64,000 nt of DNA from Flemingiibacterium sp964603455 (GTDB lineage Bacteria > Bacillota > Clostridia > Oscillospirales > CAG-272). The translations under genes and the position numbers were made by a program. The stretch covers positions 1-64,000 of the forward strand of contig CAZRVL010000001.1 in NCBI GenBank assembly GCA_964603455.1, read 5' to 3'. The notes below the pieces were generated by a model. That model saw only the letters and a program-made list of their open reading frames with translations. It had not been told where the DNA came from and searched no databases. Below, piece by piece: positions 8,411-17,247 of this stretch (the stretch's first letter is position 1; each line of letters opens with the position of its first letter).

Positions 8411-9866
8411 TCAGTCTATATTCTTTACAACATCGATATATGTCGATAGCGTCTCGGTTATTTTGCCCTCATAAGAAGCTAAAGTAGAGGCGAAATTGCC
8501 ATCGACTTTCAAAACCTCTCTGACCAGATTTCCGACAGGATTTCCTATGACATTCGAGAATATGAATCCAAAGTCAAGCTTCATTCCACCGTGAATAATG
8601 TCGTACATCTTAGCCGATCCCTCGTCCGCCGAGAATTTAGTCTTGAGTGCGACTTCAAAATATGCGGGCGTTACAGATTCATAATTTGAAGCCGAGAGAG
8701 CTTCCATTACCGCTCCTGCCATATCCGCATCTTTACAAGTAGTTGGCATAGAGAAAGAATTGTGAGTTGTACGAACGTTAGACCAATAATTTTCCTGAGC
8801 CTTGTCGAATTTCGGATAAGGCAGGACACCATATTCATCATCCATATCACGGAGCTGTGTGACTGCGTTATCGAACTGTGCAGTTACGAAAAGTACCTCG
8901 CCGTTTGAAAATTTGCTGCAATCATCGGCTTGATTTTTGTTCATTTTCACGCCGTCTGTATGATGTAGAAGCTGATTCAACTTTTCCATTATTTCAGCAT
9001 TGCGTTCAGAGCTCATATCGAACTTCCATTCGCCTGCTCCGTCCTTTTGACATATTTCAAGCTCTGTACTTGCTATGAATCCGCTCGTGTGATTATCATC
9101 GTACATTCTAAAACCAAGAATATCCGAATCATCATATGTTCCGTTTTGATCGATATCCTGTGAGACAGCCGCTGAAAGCTCAATAAGCTTGTCTAAAGTC
9201 CAATCTCCCGAATCAACAAGATCATACAGATTTCCGAGCGAATAGTCTTCGGCTATCGCCTTATTGAAAAATATGCAAAAGCTGTCCTGCAAGTATCCAA
9301 GCGAAGCATCGCCTGAAATGAAATAGAGCTTGTTGTCTATCGTACAGAGATCGGCAAGTCCGGACATATAATAGGGCTTGTTAGGATCGATATATTTGTT
9401 GTCAAGTAGATTTTTGAATATTCCCTCCTGCATCATAACAGGTGCATTGCCAACCATAAGGTCTACCCAGTCATATTCGTCATCATTAGACATTACGCTC
9501 GAACGTATAAGATTCATATACGTGTTGCGGTCTTCGCCCGACTGCCCCGGCTGAGTTATGACTTCAATATTCACTCCGAGTCTTTCCTCGACAGATTTTT
9601 GACTGTTGTATATCGCATCGTTTACGACATCGCCGTTTGCTTCCTCGACATAAAACTCATCGACTACTTCCTCACGATAGAGAAATGTAACTGTTTCGCC
9701 ACCGAAATTCAGATCCGATGGAAGATCATCTGCATTTATATTAACAATTTCTTTGCTTTCAGATCCCCCCCCCCGATGAATCTACAGAACTTGTATTTTC
9801 TTCGCCGCAGGCAGCTGTATTAAGCAGCAAAGCTGCGAGAATTGTATAGGTAATGATTTTTTTCAT
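8411..9866 (-). CDS. Extracellular solute-binding lipoprotein, module 2 copy B, frameshifted at a G10 tract (possibly phase-variable)
   Basis: Tandem paralogue of the gene at 6877-8325. Translation from ATG at 9866 gives MKKIITYTILAALLLNTAAC, a proper lipoprotein signal with Cys20. It then enters a run of ten G (coding strand, 9774 down to 9765) at codons 31-34 and stops at TGA codon 36. The rest of the protein continues in another frame without interruption down to 8411: after the tract it reads SESKE..., then ADDLPSDLNFGG and the full domain. A run of 9 or 12 G would join the two parts. This could be slipped-strand phase variation, a true pseudogene or a sequencing error. The intact downstream frame argues against an old pseudogene. 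Confidence 0.85.
9765..9774 (-). repeat. Homopolymeric G10 tract inside the lipoprotein coding sequence
   Basis: Ten consecutive C on the plus strand, which are ten G on the coding strand, lie in the linker just after the lipoprotein signal. As sequenced the tract puts the gene out of frame; 9 or 12 G restores it. Confidence 0.9.
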
Positions 9867-9883
9867 AATTTTACATCTCCTCG

Positions 9884-10843
9884 TTATTTGTGCTGTAAGC
9901 GCTCCTGATAGATCATCAGTTCGTTACGAAGTCCTTCACGTATCGGCAAAAAATCTTCTTTTTTGAGTCTGGTAGCTTCAAGTACCTTTCGGTTGTCTAT
10001 GGTACGATCATACGCACGATCATATATGAACTGCCAATGTCCCTGATGACTGTTCTCATATTTCAATGCCGGATATTTGTCAAAATATTCATCAAGCTCT
10101 ACCCATTCTACCTTAAGCTGAATGAGCTCCTTGTAGATATCAGCGACCTCACCCCACGTAAGATTCTGAGCCGAGGATATTGTGAAGGCTTCACCGCGTG
10201 CTTCATCTTTAAAGAGCAAATTTGCTATGAGCTTTCCGGAATTTCCTGCCCAGTCGAGTCCGGCTGTAAGATTTTTACAGGACTTCGGAAGATACAGCGG
10301 CTGATCGTGCGAAACACACCACATGATATTTCCACCCATGACCAAATCGAATCTATTTGCAGAGAATGAGATGACCGGGCGAACTATCGTCCATTTTGAA
10401 TTATCAGTCTCATTGCGAAGGAAATCCTCACATCTCGCCTTTGGAAGCGAATAGCTCTCCTCTTTTTGGTATACTTCATCATCTATAAGGTCGATCAGAC
10501 GCGGTGCGGATTCGGTTATCGGGTGCTGCTCGTCAGCATAAACACGATATGACGACAGAAATATCAAATGATCGGTATGAGCCGTAAGTATCGGATGAAC
10601 AGGCTTATAGTATTCGAGCTTTGTATAGTGGATAAAATTGACTATTCCGTCATAATATTTTCCTTCGAGAAATTTCTCGAGGAAGTCAACATCGGCTTCT
10701 CCCTTAAAGAATTTCTGATTCGGATGATATGAAACTTTGTCTTCAAGGCAAATAACATCAACACTGTGACCTGCTTCTAAAAGCTCACGTGCAGTATAAG
10801 TTCCGAGAGTACCGCCGCCGGCGATAAGCAATACTTTTTTCAT
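9884..10843 (-). CDS. NAD-dependent epimerase/dehydratase family protein, module 2
   Basis: A 319-residue paralogue of the module 1 epimerase. The Rossmann motif LIAGGGTLGTYTARELL starts at residue 5, followed by VICLEDKVSY. The YxxxK-type segment is EESYSLPKARCEDFL. Ribosome site GAGG lies 9 bases before ATG at 10843. It is cotranscribed between the oxidoreductase (21-base gap) and the frameshifted lipoprotein gene (17-base gap). The order lipoprotein-epimerase-oxidoreductase is the same as in module 1, which suggests a duplicated pathway for related substrates. Substrate unknown. Confidence 0.88.
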   Translation of the reverse strand: MKKVLLIAGGGTLGTYTARELLEAGHSVDVICLEDKVSYHPNQKFFKGEADVDFLEKFLEGKYYDGIVNFIHYTKLEYYKPVHPILTAHTDHLIFLSSYRVYADEQHPITESAPRLIDLIDDEVYQKEESYSLPKARCEDFLRNETDNSKWTIVRPVISFSANRFDLVMGGNIMWCVSHDQPLYLPKSCKNLTAGLDWAGNSGKLIANLLFKDEARGEAFTISSAQNLTWGEVADIYKELIQLKVEWVELDEYFDKYPALKYENSHQGHWQFIYDRAYDRTIDNRKVLEATRLKKEDFLPIREGLRNELMIYQERLQHK

Positions 10844-10864
10844 AATATAACCTCACAGATAAAT

Positions 10865-11875
10865 TTATTTTAGAAATTCATTTTTTATTCCACACGCCGC
10901 AAGAACAAGCTTCTGACACTCAAGCTCATAATCATAAGTGAAATGATTTTCCTTTTCTCCGCGAACCATAGCGGCAAAATCGAGCATCATGTCATCATAT
11001 CTCTCAAGATATGTCATATGCGGATATTCATGCTTTTCATAACGGTATGAAAGCTTTCCGTTTTCGAGAGTTGCAAACGTAAGCTTAGAGACACCGTTAT
11101 ATTCGAGCGGACGTATCTCAAAGCTGCCGAGACTTCCGTTTACAACAAGCTGTCTGCGTCCTCCGCCGCCTATTTCGGTGGAATTTGACTGAGCTATCGA
11201 AATGCCGTTTTTATACTTGAATATCGCCGTAGCTTCATCTATCGCCGTACAGCCGAATATATTGCTGCGAGTCAAAAACGGAACTACCTCATCTGGTCTT
11301 CCCTGCATCATATATATGAGATCGACCATATGACAGCCGAGGAAGAACATTATTCCTTTATCGAATCTGTCGAGCCATTGACGCTTTTCAGGCGAATGGT
11401 CGCTGCTCATGATAGCCGTTACCGAATGTATCTCTCCGAGCTGTCCGGATTTTACGAGATTATAGCAGTCAACTACAGCCGGATTGTATCTGTACATATA
11501 ACCCATCTGCAACGGCAAAGACTTAGCCTTCGATATATTCAGCACCTTCTCAAAGGTCTCAATATCATGTCCGGCAGGCTTGTCGATATGAACAGGTATA
11601 CCGTTTTCGACACATCTGAGCGCAGCCTGCGTAAGATCGTATTCAAATCCCTCGCAGACTATAAAGTCACAGTCAGAGTTGAAAAGCTGTTCCTCGGTGA
11701 CGAATTTGTGTCTCAGATACGGCTCGGTCTTTTCGACCTCCGCACGCCACTTAGGATCATCCTCAACGATACCGACGATCTCAAACTGTTCGGGAAATTT
11801 TTCGAGGCACTGCACAATGTCTCTGCTGTGGTCATGCTTTGTACCGATATGACCAACTCGAAGCTTTTTTACCAT
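10865..11875 (-). CDS. Gfo/Idh/MocA family oxidoreductase, module 2
   Basis: A 336-residue NAD(P)-dependent dehydrogenase-like protein. The N-terminus VGHIGTKHDHSRDIVQCL again has HDH in place of the ordinary glycine-rich loop, as in the module 1 copy (GIGHDHA). The dinucleotide/sugar-domain landmarks are VHIDKPAGHD (EKP motif as DKP), MGYMYRYNPAV and GCHMVDLIYMMQGRPDE. AAGGAAAAATCAC precedes the ATG at 11875. It lies between the medium-chain dehydrogenase and the epimerase in one operon. Probably oxidises or reduces a sugar derivative; the substrate is not deducible. Confidence 0.9.
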   Translation of the reverse strand: MVKKLRVGHIGTKHDHSRDIVQCLEKFPEQFEIVGIVEDDPKWRAEVEKTEPYLRHKFVTEEQLFNSDCDFIVCEGFEYDLTQAALRCVENGIPVHIDKPAGHDIETFEKVLNISKAKSLPLQMGYMYRYNPAVVDCYNLVKSGQLGEIHSVTAIMSSDHSPEKRQWLDRFDKGIMFFLGCHMVDLIYMMQGRPDEVVPFLTRSNIFGCTAIDEATAIFKYKNGISIAQSNSTEIGGGGRRQLVVNGSLGSFEIRPLEYNGVSKLTFATLENGKLSYRYEKHEYPHMTYLERYDDMMLDFAAMVRGEKENHFTYDYELECQKLVLAACGIKNEFLK

Positions 11876-11910
11876 GTGATTTTTCCTTTCCGCTCATATT
11901 GAGCTTAAAT

Positions 11911-12912
11911 TTATTTTATCAAATTCCAATTGAACAACACACCGATCGGAAAGTTATTTCCGCACGCAAGTCTATAATAAACATCGTATGCTTCCTCAGG
12001 CGAATGTATCTCGCTTATCAAAGATTTCATATCGAATCTTCCGTTCAAAATGAGCTTTTGAACCGCGTTTATATCATCTTTATATGTCCAGCAGCCGGGA
12101 CGCGAATCATTGTCCGGACGAGCCATAGTATGCGCACCGAAGATCTGAACTCCCTTTGAATGGATGAGATGATAGAAATCGTATTCGCCCGGATGTCTTG
12201 TGCAGCCGAGAAGTGAAATGCGTCCGAATTTTGTAAGAGCCTCAAGTGCAGTAATCGTTGCTTCTGTGCGTCCGGCAACATCGACTGCAATATCGATCTT
12301 TTTGCCGCCGTTGCATTCCATAAGCTTCGGAATAAAATCCTTAGCGGTCGGATCAAGTGCAACATCAGCACCGAGCTTCAGAGCCAACTCACGGCGTTCA
12401 GGATTCAGATCGCAGGCAACTACCGGAACAGCACCTGCTATACGGCAGAACTGTATCGCCATCTGACCAAGTATTCCAAGTCCCATTACCATAGCCGATT
12501 CGCCGAATTCTACTTTGGTCTTGCGAACGCCCTCTGCCGGGAAGGTCGAAATAAGCAGCAATGCAGCTTCTTCGAGAGATATGCCGTCATAGATTGGGAA
12601 AAGCGAATCCTCGTTCGCATAAGTAAATTCGGAATGAGTCTGGAACGGAACTACAACACGGTCTCCAACCTTCAATTTAGTGCATCCTTCTCCGACTGCT
12701 ATGACCGTAGCCGATGCACTGTAGCCGAACTGGCAGGGGAATTTTCCCGAAATATTCGGTTCCGCGTGAAGATTATCGCGCTCTGTTCCGGCACTTATAG
12801 CGGAAAATTCTGTTTTCAAAAGCACATTTTTGCCGAATACTTCATCCGGAGTATCTTCGACCAAAAGCTCGGCTGTGTTGAGACCTGTAAAATATATCTT
12901 GCGGTTTTTCAT
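11911..12912 (-). CDS. Medium-chain (zinc-type alcohol) dehydrogenase-like oxidoreductase
   Basis: A 333-residue protein of the MDR superfamily and the first gene of the module 2 operon. The Rossmann segment is MVMGLGILGQMAIQFCRIAGA (about 152-172) followed by VACDLNPERRELALKLGAD. The N-terminal catalytic domain has SAISAGTERDNLHAEP where classical alcohol dehydrogenases have the Cys-x-His zinc site. The zinc ligands are therefore missing, as in the SxGTE subgroup also seen in bi-domain oxidoreductases. It likely works with the downstream Gfo/Idh/MocA oxidoreductase on one sugar substrate. Module 1 has no counterpart. Confidence 0.85.
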   Translation of the reverse strand: MKNRKIYFTGLNTAELLVEDTPDEVFGKNVLLKTEFSAISAGTERDNLHAEPNISGKFPCQFGYSASATVIAVGEGCTKLKVGDRVVVPFQTHSEFTYANEDSLFPIYDGISLEEAALLLISTFPAEGVRKTKVEFGESAMVMGLGILGQMAIQFCRIAGAVPVVACDLNPERRELALKLGADVALDPTAKDFIPKLMECNGGKKIDIAVDVAGRTEATITALEALTKFGRISLLGCTRHPGEYDFYHLIHSKGVQIFGAHTMARPDNDSRPGCWTYKDDINAVQKLILNGRFDMKSLISEIHSPEEAYDVYYRLACGNNFPIGVLFNWNLIK

Positions 12913-13040
12913 GATAATATTTGCTGCTTTATATCAAAAGCAGTCTTCCCTTCATAGATTCAACGACCGACAGACAGCAACTCTGAGATCAAAAATGCGT
13001 TTATATCCGCCGATCATATGTTTATTTACATTATACCATA

Positions 13041-13069
13041 TTGACAAAAGAAAAAATATATGCTATAAT
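13041..13069 (+). promoter_or_regulatory. Promoter of the AraC-family gene at 13110
   Basis: TTGACA at 13041-13046 and TATAAT at 13064-13069, 17-base spacer. A minus-strand TATAAT at 13030-13035 overlaps this region and could serve the divergent module 2 operon, although its -35 (TATTTT) is poor. Confidence 0.75.
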
Positions 13070-13109
13070 ACTAAAACCACCACTATTCTACTGTTTTTGA
13101 GGTATGATC

Positions 13110-13907
13110 ATGTATATATGTCCGCGATTCGAGCAAAAGCTCGAAATCACAGAGCTTCAAACAGAGCATTTCAACAATGAAATCTTAAGCCGTATGCTAA
13201 TTGTTGCCAAAACTTCTTCTGCCAGCATTGCATATATAAAAAACGGCAATCTTTCGATACGTTCCGGGAGACGTGAGCTTTGCGGAAATGCAGGAGACAT
13301 TTTCCTGTTCCCCAAAGGGATCATTTACCGAGCAGAATGGAGCGGAGACCCACTGCTCGAATTTTACAGCATACACTATAAACAGCCGCCAATGACCTCG
13401 AATGTATGCGGAATGCTCCAAAAGCTCGATCTGTCGTATGAATCAAAAAAAGAATTTTCCGAAATACACAGACTTATATCAACTCAAAAAAATGCTTGTG
13501 ACGGATGGAAGGCTGTCGGACTTTTCTGCAAGCTGTATTCCGAAATACTTCCAAACATTGAAATAAATGAAGTATATCCTAAAGCACTTACAGAAGCCAT
13601 GAAATTTATCGAAGAAAATATAAGCGAGGAGTTTTCAGTATCAAAATTGGCGGCACACTGCTTTATAAGTGAATCAAGGCTATACACACTTTTTAAGGAA
13701 TATCTTGATACCACTCCGATAAAATTCAAAACAGAGCTACGCTGTGCCGAAGCTTCAAGACTGCTCGTCGATACAGATCTCAAGATAGAACAGATCGCTG
13801 CGAAATGCGGCTTCAACTCATCGAATTATTTCAGAGAGATATTTCGCGAGGCAACAGGCAAGTCACCGACCGAATTTCGTAAAAACGGACTTGCACACGG
13901 ATTGTGA
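13110..13907 (+). CDS. AraC family transcriptional regulator, module 2
   Basis: A 265-residue regulator divergent from the module 2 operon. The cupin-like N-terminal half contains RRELCGNAGDIFLFPKGIIY. The C-terminal half has the two helix-turn-helix units, FSVSKLAAHCFISESRLYTLF and IEQIAAKCGFNSSNYFREIF, and the closing GKSPTEFRKNG. Two in-frame ATG codons exist (13104 and 13110). I prefer 13110 because TGAGG ends seven bases before it, while it is only one base from the first. Probably activates the dehydrogenase-oxidoreductase-epimerase-lipoprotein genes in response to a sugar. Confidence 0.9.
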   Translation: MYICPRFEQKLEITELQTEHFNNEILSRMLIVAKTSSASIAYIKNGNLSIRSGRRELCGNAGDIFLFPKGIIYRAEWSGDPLLEFYSIHYKQPPMTSNVCGMLQKLDLSYESKKEFSEIHRLISTQKNACDGWKAVGLFCKLYSEILPNIEINEVYPKALTEAMKFIEENISEEFSVSKLAAHCFISESRLYTLFKEYLDTTPIKFKTELRCAEASRLLVDTDLKIEQIAAKCGFNSSNYFREIFREATGKSPTEFRKNGLAHGL

Positions 13908-13946
13908 ACAGTAAGTAACAATACTACAAAAAAACGCAAAAAGGTC

Positions 13947-13975
13947 TTGCAATTATTTCGATTCTCAATTATAAT
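13947..13975 (+). promoter_or_regulatory. Promoter of the class B sortase gene
   Basis: TTGCAA at 13947-13952 and TATAAT at 13970-13975 with a 17-base spacer, 33 bases before the TTG start. Confidence 0.7.
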
Positions 13976-14008
13976 ATTATATATGATATTTTTTTCAGGA
14001 GGAACAAC

Positions 14009-15004
14009 TTGGACTCAAATACTAATATTTCGGCTGCCGAGCCGATAGAACCAACCAATCCTTTTCTCGAATCCCTAAATGCTCTTACTCCGGATGATAT
14101 AGCCCCCAAACCGCCGAAAAAAAAATATACTGCCGGTGAGATCATCAGTGAGGTGATACGTAACGGAATAGTCGCCGTATGTGCAGTTATATTCATATGG
14201 AGTGCCGGACGGCTTCTGCAAAGCTTTATAGACTATAAACGCGGAGACGAGCTATACGGCTCAATAGCCGAGGACATTTTCAATACCGACCTCGGAGGCG
14301 ATGAACGCGCCGTACAGATTGCTTCAAAATCAAGAGCTAATTCTCCTCTTCCGGATTATTATACCAATCTGAGCAGTGATGCCGATGATCTTTTGGATGA
14401 GCTGGGAGATAGCGGATATAATGTAAAATTTGAGCAGATGAAGTCAAATCTCACCTATCTCAAAAGCATAAATCCGGATATTTTCGGCTACATCTATATA
14501 GACGGCACACGCATAAGTTTCCCGATAGTCCAGTCGGATGACAATGAATATTATCTCGAACACGCATATACCGGAGAATATATGGTGTGCGGATCGATTT
14601 TTGCCGATTTTCGCGCATGGGATGATATGGAAATGAATTACAATACCGTATTCTATGGTCACAATATGAAGGACGGTAATATGTTCAACAACGTCATGGA
14701 ATTTTTCGATGAAGAGACCTTTAATAACAAAGTAATCGAAATATACACCTTTGACGGGATATATACCTATGAACCGTTTGCGATATTTGAAGCTATCCAG
14801 ACCTATCATTATTTTGATATGGGCTTTGATTCGGATCAAGAATTTGTTGATTTCTGTTATGAAATGCAGGAGAGATCGACCTTCAATAAAAATATGACCT
14901 TCACCGCCGATGATCGAATAATAACACTCTCTACCTGTAAGAACGACCCTGCAGGTCTCTACCGTTACGCTCTTCAGGCAAAGCTCGTAAAGATCGAAAA
15001 ATAA
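14009..15004 (+). CDS. Class B sortase
   Basis: A 331-residue membrane-anchored transpeptidase that would join sorted surface proteins to peptidoglycan. It starts at TTG 14009, six bases after a perfect AGGAGG. A 50-residue Pro-rich cytoplasmic leader precedes one transmembrane segment (about 51-70). The extracellular domain has the class B features FPIVQSDDNEYYLEH, the catalytic histidine in FYGHNM (about 217), a long helical insertion, and TLSTCKND with the catalytic cysteine (about 310), followed by Arg in LYRYA. No substrate with an NPQTN-like signal is adjacent. It is not part of the pilus operon, which faces the other way. Confidence 0.92.
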   Translation: MDSNTNISAAEPIEPTNPFLESLNALTPDDIAPKPPKKKYTAGEIISEVIRNGIVAVCAVIFIWSAGRLLQSFIDYKRGDELYGSIAEDIFNTDLGGDERAVQIASKSRANSPLPDYYTNLSSDADDLLDELGDSGYNVKFEQMKSNLTYLKSINPDIFGYIYIDGTRISFPIVQSDDNEYYLEHAYTGEYMVCGSIFADFRAWDDMEMNYNTVFYGHNMKDGNMFNNVMEFFDEETFNNKVIEIYTFDGIYTYEPFAIFEAIQTYHYFDMGFDSDQEFVDFCYEMQERSTFNKNMTFTADDRIITLSTCKNDPAGLYRYALQAKLVKIEK

Positions 15005-15033
15005 TACTCTGCTCTCTAAAAGGATGGTAAAAC

Positions 15034-15834
15034 ATGGATCCACTTATATGCCCTGTCTGCAAATCGCGTCACATAGATTCTCCGCTCTACCTAAAGGAGC
15101 ACAGTCTTTACTGCGAAAACAAACATTGCTTTGACATTTCAAGGACAGGTTCTGTTACCTTTACAACACCTTCAGGTGACGACAAGAACATGGTAAAGGC
15201 TCGCACCGAGTTTTTAAACACCGGTGCATACGAACCTTTCGCAGAGCGGCTCGGTTCGAAAATAACAAATATCGGAAACGATATAGTTGCCGTAGATGCA
15301 GGCTGTGGCGAAGGCTACTATTCAAATCGGTTTGCGCGCTTTTCAAATCTATACGGCTTCGATCTTTCGAAATCCGCTATAGCTCACGCCTCCAAAACCG
15401 CCAAAAGCATGAATAATAATGCGTTTTTCGCCGTATGCGGAATATTCGACCTTCCGATAGCTTCAAGCTCAGTCGATGCAGTATTCAGTATATTCGCGCC
15501 CATATCAGATGAATTTATGAGAATACTTAAGCCGAACGGACTTCTAATAATAGGGGCTGCTGGCAAACGCCACCTTTTGGAACTGAAATCAGCTGTGTAT
15601 GATACCGTATATGAAAACGAAGGTCGGCGCGATCTTCCGAGCTGTATGGAGCTTGTGTCATCCGAAAATCTTACATATAGATTCATGTGCGAGGGTGAGC
15701 ACATAAAGCAGCTTTTTTCGATGACTCCCTACTATTACAAAACTTCAAAAAGCGGTATCGAACGGCTCGAACAGCTAAAGCAGCTTGAGATCACCGCGGA
15801 TTTTGATATATTTGTCTACAGAAAGAAGATTTAA
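15034..15834 (+). CDS. RlmA-like 23S rRNA (guanine-N1) methyltransferase
   Basis: A 266-residue SAM-dependent methyltransferase. The N-terminal zinc module is LICPVCKS...SLYCENKHCFDISRTG, with C-x2-C and C-x4-C pairs as in RlmA proteins that methylate G745 or G748 of 23S rRNA. The SAM-binding motif I is AVDAGCGEGYYSNRF (about 88-102), then YGFDLSKSAI, then IFAPISDEFMRILKPNG. RlmA(II) members give tylosin resistance; the sequence alone cannot tell which guanine is used. AAAGGATG precedes ATG. It lies 29 bases after the sortase gene and 3 bases before the glycosyltransferase. Confidence 0.82.
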   Translation: MDPLICPVCKSRHIDSPLYLKEHSLYCENKHCFDISRTGSVTFTTPSGDDKNMVKARTEFLNTGAYEPFAERLGSKITNIGNDIVAVDAGCGEGYYSNRFARFSNLYGFDLSKSAIAHASKTAKSMNNNAFFAVCGIFDLPIASSSVDAVFSIFAPISDEFMRILKPNGLLIIGAAGKRHLLELKSAVYDTVYENEGRRDLPSCMELVSSENLTYRFMCEGEHIKQLFSMTPYYYKTSKSGIERLEQLKQLEITADFDIFVYRKKI

Positions 15835-15837
15835 TAA

Positions 15838-16545
15838 ATGAAACCTACACTTGTTATACCGATGTACAACGAAGCATCAATCCTGCCGGACACGCTGAGA
15901 CAGACATCTGAATATATGGATAAAACCTTTCCAAACGGATACGAAATAATATTTTCGGACGATGGAAGCCTTGATGACAGCAGAAAAATAGTCGATGAAT
16001 TTTCAAAAAGCCACAAAAGTATTCGTTCGGTTGGATACGAAAAAAATCGCGGCAAGGGCTGTGCAGTCAGGACAGGTATACTTGCAGCAGAAGGCGATGT
16101 GATAATCTCCACCGACTGCGACCTTGCATACGGTCTTGATGTAATAAAAAAAACATTCGATATATTTGAATCCTCAGATGCCGAGCTTGTAATAGGCTCA
16201 CGCCGCCTTGAAAAAGACGGATACGAGGGTTACACCTTCATCCGTAAGTTGGCTTCAAAGACATATTTGAAATGTCTGTCGATCGCAGCCGGCTTCAAGC
16301 TGAGCGATTCGCAGTGTGGATTCAAATGCTACAGAAATGCGTCGGCTAAAAAAATATTTGAATGCTGTGAGGTCGATGGCTTTGCATTTGATTTCGAGGT
16401 GCTGATACGTGCACAGAAATTCGGTATGAAGATCACCGAAATGCCAGTAAAGATCATAAATCACCGTGAAAGCAAAGTCAACGTTTTCAGCGACAGCCTA
16501 AAAATGTTAAAGGACATAGTAAAGATCAAAAAGCGCAATAAATAA
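15838..16545 (+). CDS. Family 2 glycosyltransferase (dolichyl/polyprenyl-phosphate hexose transferase type)
   Basis: A 235-residue GT-A fold transferase. The donor-binding start LVIPMYNEASILPDTL is followed by IIFSDDGSLDDS, YEKNRGKGCAVRTGI and the metal-binding ISTDCDLAYG (a DxD-like DCD). C-terminal landmarks are SQCGFKCYR and FDFEVLIRA, the pattern seen in dolichyl-phosphate beta-glucosyltransferases and bacterial undecaprenyl-phosphate sugar transferases. It likely loads a sugar on a lipid carrier at the inner face of the membrane. No membrane segment of its own is visible. It follows the methyltransferase gene by three bases and ends at a terminator. Confidence 0.85.
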   Translation: MKPTLVIPMYNEASILPDTLRQTSEYMDKTFPNGYEIIFSDDGSLDDSRKIVDEFSKSHKSIRSVGYEKNRGKGCAVRTGILAAEGDVIISTDCDLAYGLDVIKKTFDIFESSDAELVIGSRRLEKDGYEGYTFIRKLASKTYLKCLSIAAGFKLSDSQCGFKCYRNASAKKIFECCEVDGFAFDFEVLIRAQKFGMKITEMPVKIINHRESKVNVFSDSLKMLKDIVKIKKRNK

Positions 16546-16580
16546 AAAAAGTCAGAGGAAATTTCATCCTCTGACTTTTT
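16546..16580. terminator. Bidirectional terminator between the glycosyltransferase and pilus operons
   Basis: AAAAAGTCAGAGGA (16546-16559) and TCCTCTGACTTTTT (16567-16580) form a 14-bp stem with a 7-base loop. A and T runs at either foot serve both convergent transcripts. Confidence 0.88.
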
Positions 16581-17247
16581 ATTTTGTTCGGTCTAATCTG
16601 ACAGCTAAACGATTCTGACCGCCTACTGTACAGGTGAACAGAGTCATATCCCACTCACCCGATGTCATCTCGTCAATGGCAGTCGCAGAAAGCACTTCAA
16701 TATCTGAGACTGTGTAATTAAATATATTCCCGTCCATATCTGTAAATGACACCTTGTCGCCATGTGAAAGCTGTTTAAGATTTCCGAAATGCGCACGATA
16801 ATCGTGCCCGCATATCACTATATCGTCCTTATATACCGAACCGCTGTATCGACATGGTGCGGTCTTAAGACTCGGATAATCCCATTCGCTTATTATCGGC
16901 AGTTCAAGCTCAAGTGACGGCAGCTTCAATATTCCAATATACTCCACGCCATCGACTTCACCCGTCGGCATCTTCATATTCGGGTCAAGTATATAGTCTG
17001 GTATTTCTATCTTATCCGAAGATGAAGGCTCATATACAGTCTCAGTTTCATCGAAAATATATTCGGGAACTTCCGTGACTGTCTCACGTGGTAAATTCGC
17101 GATCTCTGCTAATCTTTCAAGAGCCTGACGCGCAGATCTGTCAGCCATTTGATCTGTATATATGTTATAGCCTGCGATAAAAAGAGCCACTGCGATAAGC
17201 AGCAGCCCTATCGTTATCAAAGCAAGTCCGCATTTAGCTCTTCTCAT
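16579..17247 (-). CDS. Sortase (last gene of the pilus operon)
   Basis: A 222-residue sortase with one N-terminal transmembrane segment (about 7-27, LALITIGLLLIAVALFIAGY) and a Pro/Glu-rich linker. The catalytic domain contains YIGILKLPSLELELPI, histidine in VICGHDYRAHFG, cysteine in TLFTCTVGG and arginine in RLAVRLD. The short form without a C-terminal membrane helix differs from the class C enzyme in the same operon. It is probably the housekeeping-type or anchoring sortase of the pilus, attaching the base pilin to the wall. Its start overlaps the end of the minor pilin gene by 14 bases. Assignment to class D versus A is uncertain. Confidence 0.85.
   Translation of the reverse strand: MRRAKCGLALITIGLLLIAVALFIAGYNIYTDQMADRSARQALERLAEIANLPRETVTEVPEYIFDETETVYEPSSSDKIEIPDYILDPNMKMPTGEVDGVEYIGILKLPSLELELPIISEWDYPSLKTAPCRYSGSVYKDDIVICGHDYRAHFGNLKQLSHGDKVSFTDMDGNIFNYTVSDIEVLSATAIDEMTSGEWDMTLFTCTVGGQNRLAVRLDRTK

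Noticed and set aside
14444..15043. Minus-strand open frame of 199 codons opposite the class B sortase
   Set aside because: Antisense shadow; hydrophobic composition follows the sortase sequence and no start signal is present.
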